Source: Paenibacillus bouchesdurhonensis (GTDB taxonomy: Bacteria > Bacillota > Bacilli > Paenibacillales > Paenibacillaceae). Taken from it: a stretch of DNA of 64,000 nt. A program made the translations under genes and the position numbers. Each line of letters starts with the position of its first letter. The first letter of the stretch is position 1. Positions 42,510 to 52,146 of this stretch are shown here, piece by piece. The stretch spans positions 2,114,636 to 2,178,635 of the forward strand of contig NZ_LT732548.1 in the NCBI RefSeq assembly GCF_900155685.1, given 5' to 3'. Under the pieces are notes generated by a model, which was given only the letters and a program-made list of their open reading frames with translations, ran no database searches and was not told the origin of the DNA.

Positions 42510-44210
42510 ATGAAGAAGAATAAGAGTCTCTTGCTTCTTTTGACATTGGTATTGGCACTCAGCACATTGCTTGCTGCTTGCGGATCCAATGACAAGGGCG
42601 CCTCGAACGGCGGCAAGAACAACGCACCAGCCGAGAATGCAAACAGCGGTGAGGAGAAATTGGCTGCGGATCAAACGCTTAGAGTTAACTTAAGCGCTGA
42701 ACCGCCAACTTTCGACCCAGGCCAAGCACAAGATAGCCAAGCTAACACTGTCCTCAAAACGATGTACGAGGGTCTTTCTCGTATGGACGATCATGGACAA
42801 CCCGTTCCTGCTGCAGCAGAAAAATGGGATGTGGACGGTACGAAATATACGTTCCACCTGCGTCAAGACGCGAAGTGGAGCAACGGCGACCCTGTAACAG
42901 CACATGATTTCGTGTTCGCATGGGAGCGCGTTCTGAGCCCGAATACTACTCCAGCAGCACCTTATGCATATCAATTGTACTACCTGAAAAACGGTCAAGA
43001 ATATAATGAAGGCAAAATTACTGATTTCAGCCAAGTTGGTGTAAAAGCCGCTGACGACTATACATTGGAAGTCGAACTGGTTGCACCGACGCCTTACTTC
43101 CTTGGTCTGACTTCTTTCTACACCTTCTACCCTGTGCACCAATCTGTTAAGGATGACGCAAAATGGGCAGTAGATGCAAGCAAGATGATTGTCAATGGTC
43201 CATTTACGTTGACAAACTGGACAAAAGGCCAAACGATCGAAGTTACGAAGAATGATAATTATTGGGACAAAGACAGCATTAAGCTGAACAAAATTACGAT
43301 GTCTCTTGTAAATAGTGGAGCAACAGAAATTACGAGTTACAGAAACAATGAACTGGATCGCGCAGGACATCCTAACGGTGAAATTCCTACCGACCAAATT
43401 CCAATTGTTCAAAAAGAGCTGGAAGACGAATATAAAGTTAAAGGTATTGCAAGTACGTATTACTATCAATTCAACCTGACAGCTAAGCCGTTTGACAACG
43501 ATAAAATCCGTAAAGCATTCGCGATGGCGATCGATCGTCAAATTATCGTCGATAAAGTAACGCTCGGCGGACAGCTTCCGGCATTCGGCTTCATTCCTCC
43601 AGGCATTGCAGGGGTAAATGACGAATACCGTACTGAGGTTAAAGACGACTACTTCACAGAGAATTTAGAAGAAGCTAAGAAACTTCTTGAAGAAGGCATG
43701 AAAGAAGAAGGCTATACTAAGCTGCCTGACATTACATTGACTTACAACTCCAGTGAAGGCCATAAGAAAATTGCCCTTGCTGTAGCAGATATGTGGAAAA
43801 ATAATCTTGGTGTTGACGTGAAAACGGAAAACCAAGAGTGGGGCGTATTTATCGAGAACCGTCAAAACTTGAACTACCAAGTAGCACGTGCTGGCTGGAG
43901 TGCAGACTATAACGATCCAATGACATTTATCGATATGTGGACTTCCAACAGCGGTAACAACGACATCGGCTTCAAGAACGAAGAGTACGATAAATTGATC
44001 GCTGAAGCGAAAGCTACAGAAGATAACACAAAACGCAACGAAAACTTCAAAAAAGCTGAAGAGATCCTAGTTAAGGACAACATGGCAATTATGCCTATCT
44101 ATTACTACACGAACGTAGCGGTAGAGAAGCCATGGCTCAAAGGCGTATCGCTTGATTTCAGCGGAGCGATCGACTATACTCGCGCGTACATTACGGACCA
44201 ACGCAAGTAA
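42510..44210 (+). CDS. oppA: Oligopeptide ABC transporter substrate-binding lipoprotein OppA
   Basis: This 566-residue lipoprotein captures peptides outside the cell. The signal LLLLLTLVLALSTLLAACGS has a clear lipobox cysteine. A Gly/Asn-rich linker leads into the SBP_bac_5 domain (LRVNLSAEPPTFDPGQAQDSQ; DPMTFIDMWTSNSGNNDIG). It heads the oppABCDF set. A strong hairpin between oppA and oppB would leave oppA mRNA in excess, as is usual for binding proteins. Confidence 0.94.
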   Translation: MKKNKSLLLLLTLVLALSTLLAACGSNDKGASNGGKNNAPAENANSGEEKLAADQTLRVNLSAEPPTFDPGQAQDSQANTVLKTMYEGLSRMDDHGQPVPAAAEKWDVDGTKYTFHLRQDAKWSNGDPVTAHDFVFAWERVLSPNTTPAAPYAYQLYYLKNGQEYNEGKITDFSQVGVKAADDYTLEVELVAPTPYFLGLTSFYTFYPVHQSVKDDAKWAVDASKMIVNGPFTLTNWTKGQTIEVTKNDNYWDKDSIKLNKITMSLVNSGATEITSYRNNELDRAGHPNGEIPTDQIPIVQKELEDEYKVKGIASTYYYQFNLTAKPFDNDKIRKAFAMAIDRQIIVDKVTLGGQLPAFGFIPPGIAGVNDEYRTEVKDDYFTENLEEAKKLLEEGMKEEGYTKLPDITLTYNSSEGHKKIALAVADMWKNNLGVDVKTENQEWGVFIENRQNLNYQVARAGWSADYNDPMTFIDMWTSNSGNNDIGFKNEEYDKLIAEAKATEDNTKRNENFKKAEEILVKDNMAIMPIYYYTNVAVEKPWLKGVSLDFSGAIDYTRAYITDQRK

Positions 44211-44225
44211 TCTGAATAGATACTC

Positions 44226-44267
44226 CGGGATATATATGTGGGTATTCCATATATATCCCGTTTTTTT
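44226..44267 (+). terminator. Intercistronic terminator between oppA and oppB
   Basis: CGGGATATATATG pairs perfectly with CATATATATCCCG (13 bp) over a 9-nt loop and is followed by seven T residues. With no clear second promoter before oppB, partial read-through is the likely arrangement. Confidence 0.88.
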
Positions 44268-44389
44268 GTATGTGGTCAGGAAACTTCCAAGCTTTACGTA
44301 CTTATGGCAATTATATTGAATAGACATTGTGAAAGAATTATCCTAAAATCGATTTATGTCGAATTTTATCAAAGGAGGTGCTAACGGGC

Positions 44390-45322
44390 ATGGTTCGTTA
44401 TATTGCCAATAAGTTTTTCTATATGTTGGTCTCGTTGTTTATTCTGATCTCGGCCACCTTCTTTCTGATGCAAGCAATTCCGGGGGATCCACTAACCTCA
44501 GAGAAGCAGGTACCGCCGGCGATTAAGGAGCGCCTGTATGAGCAATTAGGTTTGGATAAGCCCGTTTATCAGCAGTATTTAAAATATTTGGGGAATGTTG
44601 CTCAAGGGGACTTCGGGATTTCGATGAAGAAAATCAATCAGGATGTCTCTGACATTATCGGGCAGACATTCTCGACTTCATTGAAGCTTGGGTTGGTTGC
44701 TATTATCGTAGCGGTCATCGTTGGTGTATTGCTCGGAATGCTGGCAGCGCTGTATCATCGCAGGCTGATCGATAACGTGGCGATGGTGCTAGCGGTGCTT
44801 GGCATTGCTGTCCCCAGCTTCGTTGTCGCAACCTTGCTCCAATTTGTATTTTCGTCAACGCTTAAATTACTGCCGACAATGGGCTTCAACGGGCCGTTGT
44901 ATTACATTTTGCCGGTGGCTGCCTTGACGGCACAGCCAATCGCGTTTATTGCCCGCCTGACCCGTTCAAGCATGCTGGAAGTACTGCATGCCGATTATAT
45001 TAAGACAGCTAAGGCCAAGGGGCTCGGCTGGATGGCCATCTTGTCCCGTCACGTTATTCGCAACGGCATTATGCCGGTTGTTACTTATTTGGGGCCAATG
45101 ACGGCGAATATCGTTACCGGTTCCGTTGTTATCGAGCAAATTTTCGGAATCGGCGGCATCGGCAAGCAGTTTGTTGAAGCCATTGGCGTCCGTGACTATC
45201 CGGTCATTATGGGGATAACGATTTTCTACGGAATCCTGCTGATGCTGGCCCGCTTTGTAACGGATATCGCTTACGTATTCGTAGATCCCCGCATTAAACT
45301 CAACAAAGGAAAGGAGGGGTAA
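44390..45322 (+). CDS. oppB: Oligopeptide ABC transporter permease OppB
   Basis: This 310-residue permease has about six membrane segments. The first is at the N-terminus (FFYMLVSLFILISATFFLMQAIPGDP). The ATPase-docking EAA loop is near residue 200 (DYIKTAKAKGLGWMAILSRHVIRNG). ATG 44390 lies nine bases after AAAGGAGGTG. It pairs with OppC; oppC begins 4 bp after it. Confidence 0.94.
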   Translation: MVRYIANKFFYMLVSLFILISATFFLMQAIPGDPLTSEKQVPPAIKERLYEQLGLDKPVYQQYLKYLGNVAQGDFGISMKKINQDVSDIIGQTFSTSLKLGLVAIIVAVIVGVLLGMLAALYHRRLIDNVAMVLAVLGIAVPSFVVATLLQFVFSSTLKLLPTMGFNGPLYYILPVAALTAQPIAFIARLTRSSMLEVLHADYIKTAKAKGLGWMAILSRHVIRNGIMPVVTYLGPMTANIVTGSVVIEQIFGIGGIGKQFVEAIGVRDYPVIMGITIFYGILLMLARFVTDIAYVFVDPRIKLNKGKEG

Positions 45323-45325
45323 CGG

Positions 45326-46276
45326 ATGGATCTAAAACCGATGAAAGTAATGCCGGCCCCTGCTGACCTGAAGCCGGAAGATTTCCGCAAAATCGGCACG
45401 GATGAGAAGGAAGCAGAAGTCATTCAGCGTGAAAGTGTTTCGGCCTGGCAAGATGCCTGGTATCGTTTGCGCAGCAACAAGCTGGCGATGTTTGCTCTTC
45501 TTATACTAGTATTAATTTCTCTCGCGGCTATTTTTGGCCCGATGATCTCTGAGTACAACTATTATTCTAACGATTACGTGAATATGAATGCGAAGCCGTC
45601 GGCAGAGCATTGGTTTGGAACCGATGACCTGGGACGCGATATGTTCGTCCGTACTTGGATGGGAGCAAGAATTTCCCTGATTGTAGGTTTGGCCGCCGCC
45701 TGTATCGACTTGTTGATCGGTGTTATTTACGGGGGGATTATGGGGTATTTTGGCGGTCGAGTGGATGAGATTATGAATAAATTTTCCGAAATTTTGTACT
45801 CGATTCCTTACCTTCTAGTGACAATCTTGCTTCTTGTTGTGATGGAGCCAAGTCTGGGCACGATTATATTGGCTCTGACCATTACCGGCTGGATTAATAT
45901 GTCCTGGATCGTCCGCGGTGAAATTATGCAACTGAAGAACCGTGAATTCATTCTTGCTTCGCGTTCCATGGGGGCAGGCTCTGGACGTCTATTGTTCCGT
46001 CATCTGCTTCCAAACGCTGTGGGGCCGATTATTGTTACTGTTACATTGTCTGTTCCAAATGCGATCTTTGCCGAGGCGTTTCTCAGCTTTCTGGGTCTAG
46101 GCGTACAAGCGCCGATTGCTTCGCTTGGTTCGATGATTAGTGACGCGCTTACCGCGTGGCAGTACTATCCATGGCGCATGTTGTTCCCAGCTATTCTCAT
46201 TAGCTTAACTATGTTATGTTTTAATATTTTCGGCGATGGTCTTCGTGACGCGCTGGATCCAAAACTGAAGAAATAG
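45326..46276 (+). CDS. oppC: Oligopeptide ABC transporter permease OppC
   Basis: This 316-residue permease has an N-terminal cytoplasmic tail with the OppC_N pattern (ESVSAWQDAWYRLRSNKLAM), six membrane segments, and the GTDDLGRDMFVRTWMGARISL block. The EAA loop is REFILASRSMGAGSGRLLFRHLLPN. AAAGGAGGGG overlaps the end of oppB, indicating coupled expression. Confidence 0.94.
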   Translation: MDLKPMKVMPAPADLKPEDFRKIGTDEKEAEVIQRESVSAWQDAWYRLRSNKLAMFALLILVLISLAAIFGPMISEYNYYSNDYVNMNAKPSAEHWFGTDDLGRDMFVRTWMGARISLIVGLAAACIDLLIGVIYGGIMGYFGGRVDEIMNKFSEILYSIPYLLVTILLLVVMEPSLGTIILALTITGWINMSWIVRGEIMQLKNREFILASRSMGAGSGRLLFRHLLPNAVGPIIVTVTLSVPNAIFAEAFLSFLGLGVQAPIASLGSMISDALTAWQYYPWRMLFPAILISLTMLCFNIFGDGLRDALDPKLKK

Positions 46277-46287
46277 GAGGTGGAATG

Positions 46288-47283
46288 ATGGAACCGATTT
46301 TACAAGTTAAGGATCTACATGTATCCTTTCAGGTTAAAGGCGGAGAAGTAAAGGCTGTTCGCGGCATGAACTTCGAAATAGGTAAAGGGGAAACGGTTGC
46401 TATCGTCGGTGAGTCAGGCAGTGGTAAAAGTGTCACCGCCCAAACAATCATGCGCCTAATCCCGTCCCCTCCATCGATAATCAAGCAAGGTGAAGTTCTG
46501 TTCCAAGGACAGGACTTGTTGAAGAAAAGCATTAAACAAATGGAAGCTATTCGCGGTAAAGATATTGGCATGATATTCCAAGACCCGATGACCTCCTTGA
46601 ACCCAACTATAAAAGTCGGTAAGCAAATTACCGAAGTGCTAGTCAAACATCAGAATATGTCAGCGGCGGAAGCTAAAGTTCAGGCGATTGAAATGCTGAA
46701 ACTCGTCGGCATTAAAAATGCGGAAGCCCGCTTTAACCAATATCCTCATGAATTTTCCGGAGGGATGCGTCAACGCGTAATGATCGCGATCGCGCTGGCC
46801 TGTCGGCCTGCTCTGCTGATTGCCGATGAGCCGACGACCGCCCTTGACGTGACGATCCAGGCGCAAATTATGGATGTCATGAAGGACATGCAGCAGCGTC
46901 TCGGCACATCTATCATTCTCATTACACACGACCTTGGTGTTGTTGCCGGTATGTGTGATCGCGTTATCGTCATGTATGCCGGGGAAGTAGTAGAAACCGG
47001 AACGAAATGGGAGATTTTCAAAAATCCACAGCACCCTTACACTAAGGGGTTGCTTCGTTCCATGCCGCGTCTGGATCAGAAGAAAGGTGAACCGCTTATT
47101 CCAATTATCGGTACGCCCCCAGATTTGATTAAACCGCCGTTAGGCTGTCCGTTTGCAGCCCGCTGTGATCAGGCGATGAAGATTTGTGAACGGATCGACC
47201 CGGAAGCTACCGTGTTTAGCGATACGCACACAGCGCGTTGCTGGGATCTGCATCCGATGGCGAAGGAGGCGCAGTCGTCTTGA
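46288..47283 (+). CDS. oppD: Oligopeptide ABC transporter ATPase OppD
   Basis: This 331-residue ATPase powers peptide uptake with OppF. Walker A is [12 protein letters not shown], the signature [15 protein letters not shown], and Walker [15 protein letters not shown]. The C-terminal oligopeptide-transporter extension carries [15 protein letters not shown], typical of iron-sulfur-like cysteines. I prefer ATG 46288, seven bases after AGGAGG, over ATG 46285. It overlaps oppF by 4 bp. Confidence 0.94.
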   Translation: MEPILQVKDLHVSFQVKGGEVKAVRGMNFEIGKGETVAIVGESGSGKSVTAQTIMRLIPSPPSIIKQGEVLFQGQDLLKKSIKQMEAIRGKDIGMIFQDPMTSLNPTIKVGKQITEVLVKHQNMSAAEAKVQAIEMLKLVGIKNAEARFNQYPHEFSGGMRQRVMIAIALACRPALLIADEPTTALDVTIQAQIMDVMKDMQQRLGTSIILITHDLGVVAGMCDRVIVMYAGEVVETGTKWEIFKNPQHPYTKGLLRSMPRLDQKKGEPLIPIIGTPPDLIKPPLGCPFAARCDQAMKICERIDPEATVFSDTHTARCWDLHPMAKEAQSS

Positions 47284-48218
47284 GCAAAAATTTGATCGAA
47301 GTCGAGGGTTTAAAGAAATACTTCAATGTCGGCGGCGGAAACGTGCTTAAAGCCGTGAATGATATTAGCTTCTCTATCGCGGAAGGTGAGACGCTGGGAC
47401 TCGTTGGCGAGTCCGGCTGCGGCAAGTCGACGGCCGGCCGTACGATTCTTCGTTTGTACGAGCCTACTGCAGGCAGCGTAAAATTCAATGGTACGGACAT
47501 TAGCAAGCTGCCTCCGAAGAAGATGAAGGCGATGCGCCGCGATATGCAAATGATCTTCCAGGATCCGTATGCTTCGCTCAACCCGCGATTCACCGTTACC
47601 GATATAATCGGCGAGGCGCTGGATATTCACAATATGGCCGGCACCCGCGCGGAGCGGAAGAAAAGGGTGGAAGAGCTGCTGGACATGGTTGGCCTTAACC
47701 CGGATCACGCGACGCGTTATCCGCATGAGTTTTCCGGCGGACAGCGCCAGCGGATCGGGATTGCCCGCGCGCTTGCGGTCAATCCGAAATTCATTATTTG
47801 TGACGAGCCGATCTCTGCACTGGACGTATCCATTCAGGCGCAGGTCGTTAACTTGCTGAAGGATTTGCAGGATCGTCTTGGGCTGACGTATTTGTTCATC
47901 GCCCATGACTTGTCCATGGTAAAGCATATTAGCGACAGAGTAGCGGTAATGTATTTGGGGCGCATCGTGGAGCTTGCGGAAAGCGAGGAGCTATATGCTA
48001 ACCCGATGCATCCTTATACGAAGACCCTTTTGTCCGCCATTCCGATTCCGGATCCGGAAGTCGAAGCGAACAAGAAGCGCATTTTGCTGGAGGACGACGC
48101 CAATGGCCCGATTCAATCGGCTAAAGACGGCGCTTCGAGCGGAGGTGCCTTTGATCTGGAGAACTCGGAGTTGGTTGAGGTATCCAAGGGACATTGGGTA
48201 TCGATGCCGAAGAAATAA
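47280..48218 (+). CDS. oppF: Oligopeptide ABC transporter ATPase OppF
   Basis: This 312-residue ATPase is the second motor subunit. Walker A is [15 protein letters not shown], the signature [16 protein letters not shown], and Walker [15 protein letters not shown]. The start is TTG 47280, eleven bases after AAGGAGG and overlapping the oppD stop. A stretch of about 30 residues after the [11 protein letters not shown] block is Asp/Ser-rich. It ends the operon. Confidence 0.93.
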   Translation: MSKNLIEVEGLKKYFNVGGGNVLKAVNDISFSIAEGETLGLVGESGCGKSTAGRTILRLYEPTAGSVKFNGTDISKLPPKKMKAMRRDMQMIFQDPYASLNPRFTVTDIIGEALDIHNMAGTRAERKKRVEELLDMVGLNPDHATRYPHEFSGGQRQRIGIARALAVNPKFIICDEPISALDVSIQAQVVNLLKDLQDRLGLTYLFIAHDLSMVKHISDRVAVMYLGRIVELAESEELYANPMHPYTKTLLSAIPIPDPEVEANKKRILLEDDANGPIQSAKDGASSGGAFDLENSELVEVSKGHWVSMPKK

Positions 48219-48230
48219 CAAGTGTAGATT

Positions 48231-48273
48231 AAGCTCTCTTAGTGTCGCTTTGCGCCACTGAAGAGAGCTTTTT
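48231..48273 (+). terminator. Intrinsic terminator of the opp operon
   Basis: AAGCTCTCTT-AGTG pairs with CACT-GAAGAGAGCTT, followed by T residues ending at 48273. Confidence 0.88.
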
Positions 48274-48294
48274 GCTGAGATAAATAGATTCACT

Positions 48295-48324
48295 TTGACG
48301 GGGGAGGAAGACATTCGGTACAAT
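48295..48324 (+). promoter_or_regulatory. Sigma-A promoter of bshC
   Basis: TTGACG (48295-48300) and TACAAT (48319-48324) are spaced by 18 bp. The start near 48331 lies 35 bases before the chosen bshC start. Confidence 0.65.
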
Positions 48325-48365
48325 CGAATGGAGGTTTCCGATAAGAACAGGAGGATATGAACCTG

Positions 48366-50003
48366 ATGAACGTTGTTCAAGCACCTATACAATCTGGTCA
48401 ACCGCTGGCGGAGTCTTTTATATCTGATTTCCAAGCAGTGGAGCATTTATATGGTGGTAGTCCTGCTGACGAGGGAAGCTGGACGGCTAGACTGCAGTGG
48501 CTGGATCAGACGGAGCACCTTCGAGCCGAGCGGAGGGAGCTGGTTGATCGGCTGCGGCAATATAATGAACGCTTTAACCCGGATGCCGCCGTCACGAAAT
48601 CATTGAATAAGCTGGAACAGCCTGGAACCGCAGTTATCACTGGCGGACAGCAAAGTGGCCTGTTTACAGGGCCCTTGCTTGTTATCTATAAAGCCGTGAC
48701 CCTTATCAAGGCCGCAGAGCGGGCATCCGATCTGTTGGGCCGCGATGTTATTCCGGTGTTCTGGATCGCTGGAGAGGATCATGACTGGGATGAGGTGGAT
48801 CATACATACGTACTCTCCCCCGAGCTTGAGATATCCCGCATTCGTATTCCGCGCGAGGAAAGCCGCCGGGGTTCGGTCAGCCAAACTTCGGTTAGCGTGC
48901 ATGAATGGGAGACGGCGGCGAGAGAACTGGAGCAATTGCTTCCGGACAGTGAGTTCAAAGGGGATCTGCTGAAGCAATTAAGAGACACCTTATCCGTCTC
49001 AACTTCGTTAACTGAAGCTTTTGCAAGATTGTTTGGTACCTGGTTTGGAAAGTATGGACTCGTCCTGCTTGATTCTGCCGATCCGGCACTGCGCAGGTTG
49101 GAGATACCGATGTTTGAAACGATGATCCGAAGCAATGATGAGCTGGAGTCTGCCTATCATGCCGCTTCCAGGGAGGTTGCCTCGCAAGGCTACCACCCAC
49201 AGGCAGAAGTAGCGGAGGGCGGAGCGAATCTATTTTACATTGCTGAGGGCGAGCGCTTGTTATTGTTTAAACGGGAGGATAAGTATGTCGATCGCAAAGG
49301 CTTAGTTGCTTTTACGCGTGATGAGCTTATTGCCGAGCTGCACAGACATCCCGAGCGCTTTAGCAACAATGTGTTAACCCGGCCTTTGATGCAGGACTAT
49401 TTACTTCCCGTGCTCGGTTCTGTTCTTGGCAATGGGGAAATTGCCTACTGGGGGCTTACGGGCAAAGCATTCGAGCTGCTCAAGCTGCGCATGCCGCTGT
49501 TGCTGCCAAGGATGTCGTTTACGGTCATGGACGGCACGATACAAAAGCATATGGACAAATATTTTCTATCATGGGAAAATGTAATAGATCATGCTGTATT
49601 TGGAAGGATCAAGGCCGATTGGCTGGCAAAGCAGGATAAGCTGCGGCTCGAGGAACAGTTTGAAGACATGAAGAGGGCATTCTCCAGCTTGTATGATCCG
49701 CTAGTTAATCAGCTAGGCCAAGTTGAGAAGGGTTTGATCAAGCTTGGCAGCACAAATAAAACGAAGATTATCGAGCAGATGAACTTTTTGCAGATGCGCG
49801 TCAAGGATGCGCTGGAAAGAAGCAATGAAACCGGCCTGCGACATTTTGACCGTATTGAATTAACCCTATATCCGCAGCATAAGCCACAAGAGCGGGTATT
49901 CAATATTTTCGCCTATTTAAATCGGTACGGATTCGACTGGATTGACCGTTTGATGGAGATTCCGTATGAAATGATGGGGCAGCACAGAATAATTTATGCT
50001 TAA
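48366..50003 (+). CDS. bshC: Bacillithiol synthase BshC
   Basis: This 545-residue enzyme adds cysteine to glucosaminyl-malate, the last step of bacillithiol synthesis. The block AVITGGQQSGLFTGPLLVIYKAVTLIKAAE is the nucleotide-binding fold. PVFWIAGEDHDWDEVDHTYVL and the long C-terminal coiled coil also fit. Two ATGs are possible; 48366 is 11 bases from CAGGAGGA, while 48357 (548 residues) is only 2. In B. subtilis the gene lies between yllA and mraZ. Confidence 0.94.
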   Translation: MNVVQAPIQSGQPLAESFISDFQAVEHLYGGSPADEGSWTARLQWLDQTEHLRAERRELVDRLRQYNERFNPDAAVTKSLNKLEQPGTAVITGGQQSGLFTGPLLVIYKAVTLIKAAERASDLLGRDVIPVFWIAGEDHDWDEVDHTYVLSPELEISRIRIPREESRRGSVSQTSVSVHEWETAARELEQLLPDSEFKGDLLKQLRDTLSVSTSLTEAFARLFGTWFGKYGLVLLDSADPALRRLEIPMFETMIRSNDELESAYHAASREVASQGYHPQAEVAEGGANLFYIAEGERLLLFKREDKYVDRKGLVAFTRDELIAELHRHPERFSNNVLTRPLMQDYLLPVLGSVLGNGEIAYWGLTGKAFELLKLRMPLLLPRMSFTVMDGTIQKHMDKYFLSWENVIDHAVFGRIKADWLAKQDKLRLEEQFEDMKRAFSSLYDPLVNQLGQVEKGLIKLGSTNKTKIIEQMNFLQMRVKDALERSNETGLRHFDRIELTLYPQHKPQERVFNIFAYLNRYGFDWIDRLMEIPYEMMGQHRIIYA

Positions 50004-50059
50004 AGGCGATTCATACAATTGATAAAGGGTTCAACAAAAATTTATAGGAGGGTTTTACT

Positions 50060-51328
50060 TTGACAACAAAATCGATTCAGGACAGTGTGATTACTGATTT
50101 GAAGCTAGCCCCTGAAGGCCATTTAAAAATCGACTGGGTTGAAGCCCATATGCCAGTGCTCAGCCGCATTCGCAAGCAATTCGAGCAGGAGCAGCCATTT
50201 AAAGGCTTGAAGGTTGCAATTTCCTTGCATTTGGAGGCGAAAACCGCTTATTTGGCTAAAGTAGTTCAAGCTGGCGGAGCAGAAGTTACGATTACGGGGA
50301 GTAACCCGTTGTCCACTCAGGATGATGTGTGTGCGGCGCTTGTAGAGGATGGCGTGACTGTGTATGCGAAATATAACCCGGATCCGAAGGAGTATAAGGA
50401 ACTGATGATTCGCGCTCTGGAGAACAAGCCGGATCTCATTATTGACGATGGAGGGGATCTCGTCAGCATTCTTCATTCCGAGCGTCCGGATTTGCTGGAG
50501 AACGTGCGCGGCGGCGCGGAAGAAACAACGACCGGCATTCTGCGTCTCAAAGCGATGGAGAAGGAAGGCCAGTTAAAATTCCCTATGGTCGCGGTAAATG
50601 ATGCTTACTGTAAATACTTATTCGACAATCGCTACGGAACCGGGCAATCGGTATGGGATGGCATTAACCGGACGACAAACCTCGTCGTTGCCGGGAAAAC
50701 CGTTGTAGTCGTAGGCTACGGCTGGTGCGGCAAAGGGGTTGCCATGCGGGCCAAGGGACTCGGCGCCAATGTTATCGTGACAGAAATTGACGCGATTAAA
50801 GCGGTCGAAGCTTATATGGACGGGTTCCAAGTTATGCCGATGATCGAGGCGGCCAAAGTTGGCGACTTCTTCGTAACGGTAACGGGCAACCGAGATGTCA
50901 TTCGTGGCGAACATTATGATGTAATGAAGGATGGAGCTATCCTGTCCAACGCAGGCCATTTCGATGTTGAGGTGAACAAGCCGGAGCTAGAGGAGCGTTC
51001 CTCATCGGTGCGCACCGTTCGACGCAATATTGAGGAGTATCATTTAAAGGATGGACGCAAAATGTATATTTTGGCGGAAGGCCGTCTAGTAAATCTGGCA
51101 GCTGGCGATGGCCATCCTGCCGAAATTATGGATATGACCTTTGCGCTTCAAGCATTGTCCTTGAAATATGTAAATGAGCAGTATAAAGAGATCGGTGCTT
51201 CTGTCGTTAACGTGCCATATGAATTGGACGAGTTGGTCGCCCGCAACAAACTGGAAACCCTCGGATTCGGCATCGATCAGCTTACCGAAGAGCAGCGCGC
51301 TTATTTGGATAGCTGGCAGGAGCATTAA
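50060..51328 (+). CDS. ahcY: Adenosylhomocysteinase (SAH hydrolase)
   Basis: This 422-residue NAD enzyme splits S-adenosylhomocysteine to adenosine and homocysteine. The NAD-binding motif is VVVVGYGWCGKGVAMRAKGLG, and catalytic-site blocks are NDAYCKYLFDNRYGTGQSV and AEGRLVNLAAGDGHPAEIMD. It is the short form, without the roughly 40-residue insert of many proteobacterial and eukaryotic enzymes. The start is TTG 50060 after TATAGGAGGG. B. subtilis uses MtnN/LuxS instead, so this gene sets the organism apart. A terminator follows. Confidence 0.95.
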   Translation: MTTKSIQDSVITDLKLAPEGHLKIDWVEAHMPVLSRIRKQFEQEQPFKGLKVAISLHLEAKTAYLAKVVQAGGAEVTITGSNPLSTQDDVCAALVEDGVTVYAKYNPDPKEYKELMIRALENKPDLIIDDGGDLVSILHSERPDLLENVRGGAEETTTGILRLKAMEKEGQLKFPMVAVNDAYCKYLFDNRYGTGQSVWDGINRTTNLVVAGKTVVVVGYGWCGKGVAMRAKGLGANVIVTEIDAIKAVEAYMDGFQVMPMIEAAKVGDFFVTVTGNRDVIRGEHYDVMKDGAILSNAGHFDVEVNKPELEERSSSVRTVRRNIEEYHLKDGRKMYILAEGRLVNLAAGDGHPAEIMDMTFALQALSLKYVNEQYKEIGASVVNVPYELDELVARNKLETLGFGIDQLTEEQRAYLDSWQEH

Positions 51329-51366
51329 GATAAAGCTTGAATCTATAGTTGCATCTTCTGTGAACC

Positions 51367-51405
51367 AAGGCAGCCGGGAATATATTTCCTGGACTGCCTT
51401 TTTTT
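51367..51405 (+). terminator. Intrinsic terminator after ahcY
   Basis: AAGGCAGccGGGAA pairs with TTCCtggaCTGCCTT and is followed by a run of T residues. Confidence 0.88.
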
Positions 51406-51588
51406 ATTTGTGTTACGTATCCCAACTATATGCGTCATGATTTTTAAATTGGACATCATTTAGTTCTACTGTTTTTGTTAATTGGGACTTTAGTCCTTTT
51501 GTCAATGTTCTTTATACCTAACTATTTTATGTAAAACATGGAACTATGCATATGTTTTTAAAAAGTTATACTTTCGCTAAAAAATAAT

Positions 51589-51618
51589 TTGCTTTATAGG
51601 AGGATTTTACGCTAGAAT
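51589..51618 (+). promoter_or_regulatory. Sigma-A promoter of the mraZ cluster
   Basis: TTGCTT (51589-51594) and TAGAAT (51613-51618) are spaced by 18 bp. The predicted start near 51625 lies just before the 10-bp repeats. The 180 bp upstream are AT-rich with no gene. Confidence 0.5.
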
Positions 51619-51637
51619 GCAGAATAACTAGTCATGA

Positions 51638-51667
51638 GTGGTGGAAAGTGGTGCAAAGTGGGGGAAA
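51638..51667 (+). promoter_or_regulatory. MraZ-type operator: three 10-bp direct repeats
   Basis: GTGGTGGAAA, GTGGTGCAAA and GTGGGGGAAA lie head to tail (51638-51647, 51648-51657, 51658-51667), one per helical turn. MraZ homologues bind arrays of GTGG-type repeats upstream of their own gene. Being downstream of the likely start site, binding here should repress. Confidence 0.8.
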
Positions 51668-51688
51668 GAGGTAAGGAGTGACTGCTCA

Positions 51689-52126
51689 ATGTTTATGGGG
51701 GAGTTCCAACATAGCATTGATGACAAGGGTCGGATTATTATACCGGCTAAGTTTCGTGATCTTCTTGGAGCCTCTTTTGTCGTTACCCGTGGTTTGGACC
51801 AGTGCCTCTTCGTGTATCCGATGGAAGAATGGGCAGTGCTAGAGCAGAAGCTCAAAGCCCTCCCTTTGATGAAGTCTGATGCTCGTGCCTTCACCCGCTT
51901 TTTTTTCTCGGGTGCGACGGAATGCGAGTGGGACAAACAGGGAAGGGTAAATTTACCGGGTAATCTGCGACAGTACGCTAAGCTGGAGAAGGATTGCGTT
52001 GTTCTTGGTGTGTCGAATCGCGTTGAAATTTGGAGTCGCAACACTTGGGAGCAGTACTTCCAGCAATCGGAGGACACCTTTAATGACATTGCAGAAAAAT
52101 TGGTTGATTTTAATTTTGATTTGTAG
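51689..52126 (+). CDS. mraZ: Division/cell wall cluster transcriptional repressor MraZ
   Basis: This 145-residue protein has two AbrB-like half domains, with [22 protein letters not shown] first and [22 protein letters not shown] second. MraZ forms rings and binds repeats in front of its own operon. ATG 51689 gives the standard MFMGEF start, ten bases after AAGGAG. A longer frame from GTG 51638 would read through the operator. It leads the division cluster. Confidence 0.95.
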   Translation: MFMGEFQHSIDDKGRIIIPAKFRDLLGASFVVTRGLDQCLFVYPMEEWAVLEQKLKALPLMKSDARAFTRFFFSGATECEWDKQGRVNLPGNLRQYAKLEKDCVVLGVSNRVEIWSRNTWEQYFQQSEDTFNDIAEKLVDFNFDL

Positions 52127-52146
52127 ACGGTCTGGAGGGCTGCAGC

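Noticed and set aside
50019..50047. Promoter TTGATA-N17-TTATAG before ahcY
   Set aside because: The implied start would lie about 6 bases before the start codon and remove the ribosome site.
51638..51688. GTG start extending mraZ upstream by 17 residues
   Set aside because: It would translate the operator repeats, and the conserved MFMGEF start lies at 51689 with a good ribosome site.
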